Shown: one piece after another, positions 16,270 to 25,508 of the stretch | Layout: every line of letters begins with the position of its first letter | How positions within the stretch are numbered: the first letter of the stretch is position 1 | Assembly: GCA_024235875.1 (NCBI GenBank) | Contig: JACKLP010000002.1 | Coordinates: 372,001 to 436,000, forward strand | From: Burkholderiaceae bacterium | GTDB lineage: Bacteria; Pseudomonadota; Gammaproteobacteria; Burkholderiales; Burkholderiaceae_E | Length of the DNA stretch: 64,000 bases | Direction: 5' to 3' | Notes under the pieces: generated by a model | The model's input: the letters and a program-made list of their open reading frames with translations, nothing else | What the model was told of the DNA's origin: nothing | The model's database searches: none | Translations under genes and position numbers: made by a program

Positions 16270-16335
16270 GGCCCGGTGATGGCGGATCGGTCGCTGGCAG
16301 AATGCGTGGCCCGACCCTGTTCCAGGAAGGCGTCG

Positions 16336-16578
16336 CTATCCGAGCTGCTTGTGCGAGCCGTCGCAGAAGGCGCCGTTGTTCGAGTGCTTGCAGCCGCACA
16401 GGTAGACCGTTCGGGTCTCGGTGGCCGTCACCTTGACCGGAGTGAACTCGCTGCCCTTGTGCGAGCCATCGCAAAACGGCTGCCGGCTGCTCTGTCCGCA
16501 GGAACACCACCAGTAGTCCTTGCCCTGCTCGACATCGACGGCATAGGGAGTGGTCTGGGCAACGCGCGGTGCAGCCAT
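16336..16578 (-). CDS. Tandem CDGSH iron-sulfur domain protein
   Basis: An 80-residue protein with two CDGSH motifs. The first is CSCGQSSRQPFCDGSH and the second is CGCKHSNNGAFCDGSH, each with the CxCx(6-8)xxFCDGSH pattern that holds a 2Fe-2S cluster by three Cys and one His. It should therefore bind two clusters. The protein has no signal or membrane part and probably acts in the cytoplasm in electron transfer or redox sensing. A divergent HD protein gene starts 132 bases away. Confidence 0.9.
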   Translation of the reverse strand: MAAPRVAQTTPYAVDVEQGKDYWWCSCGQSSRQPFCDGSHKGSEFTPVKVTATETRTVYLCGCKHSNNGAFCDGSHKQLG

Positions 16579-16709
16579 GGCGATCTCCGGATGAAGTGGC
16601 CGGTCCGGCGGGACCGAGTCGTCGGGCAAGTGTAGGCGCGCGGCGCGGGCGCGGCAATCGGCCCACGACACGGAGTGGCCACGGTGCAAGAGAAACGAGA
16701 CTTCGCTCC

Positions 16710-17228
16710 ATGAAGGTTTGTGAGACGTTCCCGACCGCCGAGGCGATCCTCGCGATCCATCGCCCTCGGATCGGTCGCGACTACGTCGCCTATCGCAACC
16801 ATGTCTATCGCGTCCTGAACCTGTTCGGCGCGATTGCCGGCACCCGGGGCCATGCATCGGACACGGTCCAGGTCGCGGCCGCGTTTCACGACATCGGCAT
16901 CTGGACCCACCACACCTTCGACTATCTCGAGCCGTCGGTCGAAGAGGCCCGCGCCTTCATCGCGACCTCGTCATGCGAGTGCGCATTGCCGGTGCTCGAA
17001 GCGATGATCCGCGACCATCACAAGATCCGACGCATCGCGGATCCGGCCCTGGCAGACGCAGAGGCGTTTCGACGGGCGGATCTCGTCGACCTGTCCCTGG
17101 GCCTGGTCCGCTTCGGGGTGCCGGGGGAGTTCGTGCGCGCGATTCGGACGCGCTTTCCGAACGCAGGGTTTCATCGCCTGCTTCTGCGCGAAACCGCCAG
17201 GCAGTTCGCCAGATCGCCGTTGCGACCG

Positions 17229-17249
<21 letters not shown>
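16710..17249 (+). CDS. HD domain protein
   Basis: A 179-residue protein with a minimal HD phosphohydrolase pattern: N-terminal helix, RNHVYRVLNLFGAIAG, then AAAFHDIGIWTHH with the HD pair, and AMIRDHHKIRR, where a later H-D of the metal site lies. It resembles small HD proteins of unknown substrate. The start at ATG 16710 follows GAGACTTCGCT. The end overlaps the convergent deacylase gene by 21 bases. Confidence 0.75.
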
Positions 17250-18965
<1,716 letters not shown>

Positions 18966-18975
18966 GGCCGGCTCC

Positions 18976-19806
18976 TTATTCGCCCGGTGCGGGGTCGATG
19001 AACTTGGGGTCGCGCTTCTCGAGGGCGGCACGGACCGACTCGCGCTGGTTCGGGCTGCCGAGCAGGGCGATCTGCTCGTCGGACTCGGCCTGCAGCACGG
19101 TGGCGATGTCTGCCGCCTCCGAGAGCCGAAGCAGGCGCTTGTCGGCGCGGATCGTGTGCGGGTTGCGCCCCGCGATCTCGCGCGCCAGTGCCATGGCCTC
19201 GGCATGGGGGTCGTCGCTGACGCGGGTGGCGAAACCCAGGGCCAGCGCCTCGGTGCCGCTGAAGATACGACCCGAGTAGGTGAGCTCGCGGATGACATCG
19301 GCTCGGGCGAGCCGGGGCATCAGGGCGAAGCCGCCCATGTCGGGCACTAGGCCCCATTTCACCTCGAGCACCGAGAGCTTGGTGTCCGGTGCGATGAAGC
19401 GCATGTCGGCACCGAGCATCACCTGGAAGCCGCCGCCGAAGGCCACGCCATGCACGGCCGCGATCACGGGCACCGGCACATCCTGCCAGACCATGGCCGC
19501 GTACTGCGATCCGTTCGACAGGCCGTGGGTGCGCGGGCCGAGTCGCTGCTGGTTGGTTTCACGCGCCGCCGCCGCATCGGTGGTCGCCGCCATGCCCTGG
19601 AACCGACCCATGTCGAGCCCGGCGCAGAAGGCGCGGCCTTCGCCCGAGAGGACCACCGCTCGCAATCCCGGTTCGTCGATCAGGCGCTTGCCGGCCGCGA
19701 CGATGCCTTCGAACATCGCGACGTCGAGTGCATTCATCTTGTCCGGACGCGACAGGCGTACGTCGGCGACGCCGTCGGTGATCGTGATGCGGACTCTTTC
19801 CTCCAC
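18976..19806 (-). CDS. Crotonase/enoyl-CoA hydratase family protein
   Basis: A 276-residue crotonase. The oxyanion hole motifs are AFCAGLDM and HGVAFGGGFQVMLGADMR. The second catalytic Glu is present in LEVKWGLVPDMGG, while the position of the first Glu of true hydratases (GGGCE) is Gln here, so the enzyme may be an isomerase or another crotonase instead of a hydratase. The start is read as GTG 19806, because GGGAGTC lies five bases ahead; an upstream ATG at 19851 has no such site and would run into the divergent promoter region. Next gene in the operon is the deacylase. Confidence 0.8.
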   Translation of the reverse strand: MEERVRITITDGVADVRLSRPDKMNALDVAMFEGIVAAGKRLIDEPGLRAVVLSGEGRAFCAGLDMGRFQGMAATTDAAAARETNQQRLGPRTHGLSNGSQYAAMVWQDVPVPVIAAVHGVAFGGGFQVMLGADMRFIAPDTKLSVLEVKWGLVPDMGGFALMPRLARADVIRELTYSGRIFSGTEALALGFATRVSDDPHAEAMALAREIAGRNPHTIRADKRLLRLSEAADIATVLQAESDEQIALLGSPNQRESVRAALEKRDPKFIDPAPGE

Positions 19807-19904
19807 GCGCGACTCCCTATAGTCTGTGCTTCGAGGGATCGATATTGACATGGCTGGTGGGCCGTTGAAACACCGGACGGGTCCACGAACACGGGGATGC
19901 GAGC

Positions 19905-21080
19905 GTGAGCGTACTGAAAGGTATCCGGGTACTCGAGTTCGAGGCCATCGGCCCGGGGCCCTTCTGCGGCATGATGCTGGCCGACATGGGGGCCGACGTG
20001 ATCCGCGTGCATCGCGAGCAGCCGGCCGCCGACCTGGGACTGGCCGGACGCAACGAGGTCGACGTGCTCGGGCGGGGGCGTCGCTCGGTCACGCTGGACC
20101 TGAAGCAGGACCAGGCGCGCGAGGCAGCGCTCGAGCTGATCGGTCGCGCCGATGCGCTGATCGAGGGATTCCGGCCCGGCACCATGGAGCGCCTCGGTCT
20201 CGGCCCCGATGCGGCGCTCGCGCGCAATCCCAGGCTCGTCTACGGCCGCATGACCGGCTGGGGGCAAACCGGGCCGATCGCGCATACCGCTGGCCACGAC
20301 ATCGACTACATCGCGCTCTCCGGCGTGCTCTCGGCGATCGGGCGGCCCGAGGGACGCCCGGTGCCGCCGTTGAACCTGGTCGGTGACTTCGGCGGCGGCG
20401 GCATGATGCTCGCGCTGGGCATCGTGGCCGCGCTGTTGAACGTGGCCCGTGGCGGACAGGGGCAGGTGATCGATGCCGCGATGACCGAGGGCGCCGCGGT
20501 GCTGGGCGCGGGCATGTGGGGCGCACTCGCGGCCGGTCGCTATCGCGAGCAGCGTGGGGTCAATGTGCTCGACGGCGGCGCGCCCTGGTACGACACCTAC
20601 GAGACCCGCGACGGTGGCCATGTGGCGGTCGGCGCGATCGAGCATCGCTTCTACAACGCCCTGATCGCCAAGCTCGGGCTCGATCCCGCGACGCTGCCCG
20701 AGCAGCACGACTTCGATCGCTTTCCCGAACTGCGCGAACGCATCGCCGCCGTATTCAAGACCCGGACCCGCGACGAATGGGCGGCCGAGTTCGCCGACAG
20801 CGACGGCTGCGTGGCGCCGGTGCTCAAGTTCAGCGAGGCGCCCGCCCATCCGCAGCACCAGGCGCGCGAGGCCTTCGTGACCGTTTCAGGCGTGGTCCAG
20901 CCAGGGCCCGCGCCGCGCTTCCTGGGCACGCCGTCGGCCACGCCTCGACCCGCGCCGGCGCGCGGCGAGAACGGCGAGGCCGCGCTGCACGACTGGGGCT
21001 TCGACGCGACGGCGATCAACCGCATGCGCGCCAACGGGCTGGGCGCGACAGGCCTCGCGCACGAGCGCCCTGATGCCTGA
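19905..21080 (+). CDS. CaiB/BaiF CoA-transferase family protein (alpha-methylacyl-CoA racemase-like)
   Basis: A 391-residue protein of the family III CoA transferases, closest to alpha-methylacyl-CoA racemases. It starts (GTG 19905) with KGIRVLEFEAIGPGPFCGMMLADMGADVIRVH, then RSVTLDLKQD, FRPGTMERLGLG, and the acid pair region HTAGHDIDYIALSGVL that contains the catalytic His and Asp of the racemases (GHDINY in MCR). DAAMTEGAAVL and PWYDTYETRDGGH complete the family pattern. Racemases interconvert 2-methylacyl-CoA epimers, which would suit catabolism of branched or cyclic acyl-CoA. Divergent from the crotonase gene. Confidence 0.87.
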   Translation: MSVLKGIRVLEFEAIGPGPFCGMMLADMGADVIRVHREQPAADLGLAGRNEVDVLGRGRRSVTLDLKQDQAREAALELIGRADALIEGFRPGTMERLGLGPDAALARNPRLVYGRMTGWGQTGPIAHTAGHDIDYIALSGVLSAIGRPEGRPVPPLNLVGDFGGGGMMLALGIVAALLNVARGGQGQVIDAAMTEGAAVLGAGMWGALAAGRYREQRGVNVLDGGAPWYDTYETRDGGHVAVGAIEHRFYNALIAKLGLDPATLPEQHDFDRFPELRERIAAVFKTRTRDEWAAEFADSDGCVAPVLKFSEAPAHPQHQAREAFVTVSGVVQPGPAPRFLGTPSATPRPAPARGENGEAALHDWGFDATAINRMRANGLGATGLAHERPDA

Positions 21081-21122
21081 GGGCTCTTGCGCTGCGCGCG
21101 CGGCTTGACGGCGCGCCGCGCC

Positions 21123-21635
21123 TCAGTCGTGCTCGGGTTCGGCGTCGATGCGCTCGAAGTTCTCGAGCAGCTTGAGCAGGTAGTGCAGCATGCGGGCACG
21201 ATCATCGATCGAGAAGTCGGCCAGCGCGCGCTCGTAGTAGGCCGCGATCAGCGGGCGCGCGCGCTGGTCCCAGACACGACGTCCGTCGGGGGTCAGTGAG
21301 ATCCGCCGCGAGCGGCGATCGTTGGTGTCGACGGAAACCCGCACGTGGCCGGCACGCGCCAGGCGTTCGGTGACGCCCGCCAGGTTCTGTCGGCTGACCA
21401 TCAGGTAGCGCGCAAGCTCGCCCACGCCCAGCCCCGTGGCCGCGCTGGGTCGCGACAGTGCGCCGAGCACCGCCCATTGCTGCGTGGTGAGACCCTCGCT
21501 CTCCACGGCGCGCGTGCCCGTTTTATGCAGCATATTGGCAGATTGATATAGCCGAAAGAACAGCCGATTGGCCAGGTCGTAGCGTGTTCCCTGGCCTATT
21601 TCTGTCTGTGACAACAGCTTGTCCCGCGCGTTCAT
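21123..21635 (-). CDS. badR: MarR-type repressor, BadR-like
   Basis: A 170-residue MarR family regulator. The winged helix reads LTTQQWAVLGALSR, LGVGELARYLMVSRQNLAGVTERLARAGHVRV and NDRRSRRISLTPDGRRVW, the wing with its basic loop. It is divergent from badH and badI, as badR is in Rhodopseudomonas palustris, where BadR represses genes for cyclohexanecarboxylate use and responds to 2-ketocyclohexanecarboxyl-CoA. GAGGAC six bases before the ATG fixes the start. The symbol rests on context as much as on sequence. Confidence 0.85.
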   Translation of the reverse strand: MNARDKLLSQTEIGQGTRYDLANRLFFRLYQSANMLHKTGTRAVESEGLTTQQWAVLGALSRPSAATGLGVGELARYLMVSRQNLAGVTERLARAGHVRVSVDTNDRRSRRISLTPDGRRVWDQRARPLIAAYYERALADFSIDDRARMLHYLLKLLENFERIDAEPEHD

Positions 21636-21669
21636 GCGGTCTGTCCTCGATAGCTTGGTCCGGTCTATT

Positions 21670-21710
21670 ATGACAAGATATTGACAGAAATGGTGGATCG
21701 GCGCTTTAAT
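21670..21710 (+). promoter_or_regulatory. Predicted badH promoter with overlapping direct-repeat operator
   Basis: TTGACA at 21681-21686, an 18-base spacer and TTTAAT at 21705-21710 form a sigma-70 promoter that starts about 20 bases before the badH ATG. The -35 overlaps the direct repeat TGACA-AGATAT-TGACA (11-base period, 21671-21686). On the minus strand the same bases read CTGTCAA-TATC-TTGTCAT, which also fits a Pho-box pattern. As the promoter of badH, and as the site in front of badR, the repeat is a candidate binding site for BadR. Confidence 0.6.
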
Positions 21711-21738
21711 CCCGGCATCGATCAAGAGGAGAGGGGCG

Positions 21739-22506
21739 ATGCGCGGCTTGAAAGACAAGGTAGTGGTTCTCACGGGCGGTGGTGGCGGAATCGGCAGCGC
21801 CACCTGCCGGCGCTTCGGCGACGCCGGCGCGAAGGTCGCGGTGTTCGACCTGGATCTCGCCGCGGCCGAGCGCGTGGCCGGCGAGATCACCGCGGCTGGC
21901 GGCCAGGCGATCGCGGTTGCCTGCGACATCACCGATCGCGCGGCGGTCGACTCGGCCGTCGCGCAGACGGTCGAGCAGCTCGGTCCCGTGGATATCCTGG
22001 TGAACAATGCCGGCTGGGACGTATTCCGACCGTTCGTGAAGACCGACGCGGCCCTGTGGGACAGGATCATCGCGATCAACCTGGTCGGCGTGCTGAACAT
22101 GCACCATGCCATCCTGCCTTCGATGGCCGAGCGCCGTGCCGGACGCATCGTGAACATCGCGTCGGATGCGGCGCGCAACGGTTCGTCGGGCGAGGCCGTC
22201 TATGCGGCCTGCAAGGGCGGCATCGTCGCGTTCTCCAAGACGATCGCGCGCGAGCACTCGCGCCACGGCATCACCGTCAATGTCGTGTGCCCCGGCCCGA
22301 CCCAGACCGCACTGTTCGAGGACTACAAGCAAGGCGCCGGCAATCCCGAGAAGCTGGTCCAGGCCTTCGAGCGCGCGATTCCGCTCGGGCGCATCGGCAC
22401 GCCCGAAGACCTGCCGGGCGCCGTGCTGTTCTTCGCCAGCGACGATGCCGCCTACATCACCGGCCAGGTGCTCAGCGTCTCGGGCGGCCTCACGATGAAC
22501 GGCTGA
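21739..22506 (+). CDS. badH: 2-hydroxycyclohexanecarboxyl-CoA dehydrogenase (SDR)
   Basis: A 255-residue short-chain dehydrogenase: TGGGGGIGSATCRRF (NAD loop), NNAG in the fourth strand, IVNIASDAARNGSSGEAVYAACKGG with the catalytic Ser, Tyr and Lys (YxxxK), and VVCPGPTQTALF. Its overall pattern, especially the ASDAARxGSSGEAVYAACKGG block and the terminal QVLSVSGGLTMNG, matches BadH of R. palustris closely as I remember it. BadH oxidises 2-hydroxycyclohexanecarboxyl-CoA to the 2-keto form with NAD+. GAGGAG seven bases before the ATG and the next gene 46 bases downstream support an operon badH-badI. Confidence 0.9.
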   Translation: MRGLKDKVVVLTGGGGGIGSATCRRFGDAGAKVAVFDLDLAAAERVAGEITAAGGQAIAVACDITDRAAVDSAVAQTVEQLGPVDILVNNAGWDVFRPFVKTDAALWDRIIAINLVGVLNMHHAILPSMAERRAGRIVNIASDAARNGSSGEAVYAACKGGIVAFSKTIAREHSRHGITVNVVCPGPTQTALFEDYKQGAGNPEKLVQAFERAIPLGRIGTPEDLPGAVLFFASDDAAYITGQVLSVSGGLTMNG

Positions 22507-22552
22507 GCGGCAGCGACCCGTACAAGAAACCCAATTCCGACAGGAGCCGAAC

Positions 22553-23347
22553 ATGGCGAACAGGGAATACGAAGACATCCTCTACGAAGTCCGCGACAAC
22601 GGCGCGGCCTGGATCACGATCAACCGCCCCGAGAAGATGAATGCGTTCCGGGGCCAGACCTGCGACGAGCTGATCCATGCGCTGAACCGCGCCGGCTACG
22701 ATCGCGAGATCGGCGCGATCGTGCTGGCCGGGGCCGGCGAGCGCGCGTTTTGCACCGGCGGCGACCAGTCCTCGCACGAGGGCCAGTACGACGGGCGCGG
22801 CACCATCGGCCTGCCCATGGAAGAGCTGCACAGCGCGATCCGCGACGTGCCCAAGCCGGTGATCGCGCGGGTGCAGGGCTATGCGATCGGCGGCGGCAAC
22901 GTGCTGTGCACGATCTGCGATTTCACGATCGCCTCCGAGAAGGCCATCTTCGGCCAGGTCGGCCCCAAGATGGGCTCGGTCGACCCGGGCTTTGGCACCG
23001 CCTTCCTGGCCCGCGTGGTGGGCGAGAAGAAGGCGCGCGAAATCTGGTACCTGTGCCGGCGCTACTCGGCGCACGAGGCGCTCGAGATGGGGCTCATCAA
23101 CTCGGTGGTCGCGCATGACGAGCTCGATGCCGAGGTCGCGCGCTGGTGCGCCGAGATCTACGAGCGCAGTCCCACCGCACTCGCGATCGCCAAGCGCTCG
23201 TTCAACATGGACACCGAGCACCAGCGTGGTATCGCCGGCATGGGCATGTATGCGCTCAAGCTCTACTACGACACCGAGGAATCGCGCGAGGGCGTGGCCG
23301 CACTGCAGGCCAAGCGCAAGCCGGATTTCCGCAAGTACGCAAAGTAG
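22553..23347 (+). CDS. badI: 2-ketocyclohexanecarboxyl-CoA hydrolase
   Basis: A 264-residue crotonase-fold hydrolase closely like BadI and MenB. Diagnostic are FCTGGDQSSHEGQYDGRGT, LHSAIRDVPKPVIARVQGY, IGGGNVLCTICDF, GQVGPKMGSVDPGFGTAFLARVVGEKKAREIW, and the C-terminal NMDTEHQRGIAGMGMYALKLYYDTEESREGV block. The enzyme cleaves the ring of 2-ketocyclohexanecarboxyl-CoA by hydrolysis to pimeloyl-CoA. It follows badH and precedes a dehydrogenase gene, so together the three convert a cyclohexane ring acyl-CoA to a straight dicarboxylic acyl-CoA. AGGAG nine bases upstream supports the start. Confidence 0.94.
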   Translation: MANREYEDILYEVRDNGAAWITINRPEKMNAFRGQTCDELIHALNRAGYDREIGAIVLAGAGERAFCTGGDQSSHEGQYDGRGTIGLPMEELHSAIRDVPKPVIARVQGYAIGGGNVLCTICDFTIASEKAIFGQVGPKMGSVDPGFGTAFLARVVGEKKAREIWYLCRRYSAHEALEMGLINSVVAHDELDAEVARWCAEIYERSPTALAIAKRSFNMDTEHQRGIAGMGMYALKLYYDTEESREGVAALQAKRKPDFRKYAK

Positions 23348-23419
23348 CCGGCCGCCCGCCGCCGGCCGCGGTAGCGATCCATCCCCTGATGAACGCCTAG
23401 AGCCTGGAGAGTGCACCCG

Positions 23420-24574
23420 ATGAACCCGTATCTCGACGACGACCTGGTCGCACTGCAAGAAAGCGTGCGCCGCTTCGCCACCGACCGGGTCGCTCCGGGC
23501 TATGCCGAGCGCGAACACACCCGCGTGCTCGATCGCGGGCTCATGCGCGAGATGGGCGAGATGGGCCTGATCGCGCCCGAGTTGCCGGTCGAGCTCGGTG
23601 GGCTGGGCCTGGGCTGCCTGGCCAGCGGCGTGATCATCGAGGAGATCGGGCGCGCCGACTTCAGCATGGCCTACGCGCAATTGCTGGGTTCGCTCAATGG
23701 CCAGATCCTCGCGCACCATGCGGCACCCGAGATCGCCCGGCCCTGGCTCGAGCGCCTGGTGGCGGGCGATGCGCTGCTCGCGCTGGCTCTGACCGAGCCG
23801 CAGGCGGGTTCGGACGCCGGCGCATTGCGGCTGCGCATGGAGCGCGACGGCGATCACTACGTCCTCAATGGCGAGAAGACCTCGATCTCGGCCGCGAGCC
23901 AGGCCGACGCCGCCGTGGTGTTCGGGCGCACCGGCCGGCCCGAGGACGGCGCGCGCGGCGTGTCGGCGATCTTCGTGCCGCTCGACGTCCCGGGCGTCAC
24001 GCGCACCACCTTCGATTGCCACGGCCAGCGCGCGATCGGCCGCGGCTCGCTGTTCTTCGAGAACGTGCGCGTGCCGGTCGAGAATCGCCTGGGCGACGAG
24101 GGCGCCGGTTTCGTGCAGGTGATGCAGGGCTTCGACTTCTCGCGCGCGCTGATCGGCCTGCAGTGCGTGGGCGCCGCCCAGCAGAGCCTGGACGAGACCT
24201 GGGTCCAGGTGAGCGAGCGACGCGCGTTCGGCCAGCCGCTGTCGGCCTTCCAGGGCGTGTCGCACACGCTGGCCGAGTTCGACACCCAGTTGCAGGCGGT
24301 CCGCCTGCTGTGCCTGCAGTCGCTCTGGCTCAAGGACCGGGGGGCAGCGCACACGGCCGAGTCGGCAATGAGCAAGTGGTGGGCGCCGCGGCTTGCGTAT
24401 GACACCATTCACGCCTGCCTGCTGATGCATGGCCACGGTGGCTACGACCGCGGCCTGCCGCTCGAGCAGCGCCTGCGCGACGTGCTCGGACTGCAGATCG
24501 GCGACGGCACCGCGCAGGTGATGAAAACCGTGATCGCGCGCCAGCGCGTCGGAAGAAAGGGGGTGCCGGTATGA
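23420..24574 (+). CDS. Acyl-CoA dehydrogenase, candidate cyclohexanecarboxyl-CoA dehydrogenase
   Basis: A 384-residue acyl-CoA dehydrogenase. FAD and substrate motifs: LALTEPQAGSDAGALRLR, YVLNGEKTSISAAS, GRTGRP, and the C-terminal GHGGYDRGLPLEQRLRDVLGLQIGDGTAQVMK. The usual catalytic Glu of the YEGT element is replaced by Asp (IGDGTAQ). As the third gene after badR-badH-badI it is a good candidate for the AliB-type enzyme that first dehydrogenates cyclohexanecarboxyl-CoA. ATG 23420 is nine bases after the GGAGAG site; a GTG at 23411 is too close to it. The end overlaps the next gene (ATGA). Confidence 0.85.
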   Translation: MNPYLDDDLVALQESVRRFATDRVAPGYAEREHTRVLDRGLMREMGEMGLIAPELPVELGGLGLGCLASGVIIEEIGRADFSMAYAQLLGSLNGQILAHHAAPEIARPWLERLVAGDALLALALTEPQAGSDAGALRLRMERDGDHYVLNGEKTSISAASQADAAVVFGRTGRPEDGARGVSAIFVPLDVPGVTRTTFDCHGQRAIGRGSLFFENVRVPVENRLGDEGAGFVQVMQGFDFSRALIGLQCVGAAQQSLDETWVQVSERRAFGQPLSAFQGVSHTLAEFDTQLQAVRLLCLQSLWLKDRGAAHTAESAMSKWWAPRLAYDTIHACLLMHGHGGYDRGLPLEQRLRDVLGLQIGDGTAQVMKTVIARQRVGRKGVPV

Positions 24575-25383
24575 GTGGCAACGCGCACGAGAGCCGGATT
24601 CCGGCCAATCGCCTGGCTGGCCGGGTGGCCTTGGTCACCGGCGCCGGTGGGCCCATGGGGCGTGCGATCGCGCTGCGGCTCGCCGCCGAGGGCGCGACGC
24701 TGATGCTCACCGACATCTCCGCGCGCCGGCTCGAGGAATGCGTGCATGAGATCACTGCCTCGCCCGGGCGCTCGGCGGTGGTGGCCTACCGACGTGCCGA
24801 CGCGACGCATCGAGATGAGATCGGCGCCGTCGTGCGCCAGGCACTCGAGCGCTTCGGGCATGTCGACATCCTCGTCAATGTCGTCGGCGGCATTCGTTCT
24901 GCCCAGTTGCGCACGCCGTTCCTCGAGATGAGCGAGGAGCAGTGGGACAGCACCTTCGCGCTGAACCTCAAGCCCGCCTTCCATCTGGTCCAGCAACTCG
25001 CGCCGGGCATGATCGCGCGGGCGCAGGCCGGCGAGGTCTGCGGTCGGATCGTGAACATCGCCTCGGTCGTGATCGCCGGCGAGGAAGGCCAGGCGGATTA
25101 TTCGGCGGCCAAGGCGGGGGTCGCGGCCCTCACGCGCACGCTGGCCATCGAGCTGGCACCCCACATCAACGTCAACTGCGTGGCGCCGGGTCTGATCCGT
25201 ACGTCCGTGATCGAGCGCATCGACGCGAGCCAGCGCGACGAGTTCGTGAACAAGAGCGTCCAGAAGCGGCTCGGCGAGGCATCCGAGGTCGCAGCCGTCG
25301 TGGCCTTCCTGGCCAGCGACGACGCGTCGTTCATGACCGGCGAGATTCTGGCGGCCTCGGGCGGGAATCATCCGGCGCTGTAG
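24571..25383 (+). CDS. Short-chain dehydrogenase/reductase
   Basis: A 270-residue SDR: TGAGGPMGRAIALRLA (loop for NAD), VVGG in place of NNAG at the fourth strand, IVNIASVVIAGEEGQADYSAAKAG with the Ser and YxxxK catalytic set, then CVAPGLIRTSV. It is translationally coupled (ATGA) to the acyl-CoA dehydrogenase gene. It may oxidise a hydroxyacyl-CoA of the same route or act on a different ring; the known bad/ali pathway has no extra SDR, so its role is unassigned. Confidence 0.8.
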   Translation: MSGNAHESRIPANRLAGRVALVTGAGGPMGRAIALRLAAEGATLMLTDISARRLEECVHEITASPGRSAVVAYRRADATHRDEIGAVVRQALERFGHVDILVNVVGGIRSAQLRTPFLEMSEEQWDSTFALNLKPAFHLVQQLAPGMIARAQAGEVCGRIVNIASVVIAGEEGQADYSAAKAGVAALTRTLAIELAPHINVNCVAPGLIRTSVIERIDASQRDEFVNKSVQKRLGEASEVAAVVAFLASDDASFMTGEILAASGGNHPAL

Positions 25384-25508
25384 GCGAGCCCGCCACTCGG
25401 CGCGAGTGGGCGAGGACCCGGCGGCCCAGCGTCGCTGGCGCAGCAAAGCATGGGACGAGTCCTGGTGTAACCTGCGCGGTATTCGTCCCGACCCCGTACG
25501 ACCAACGC

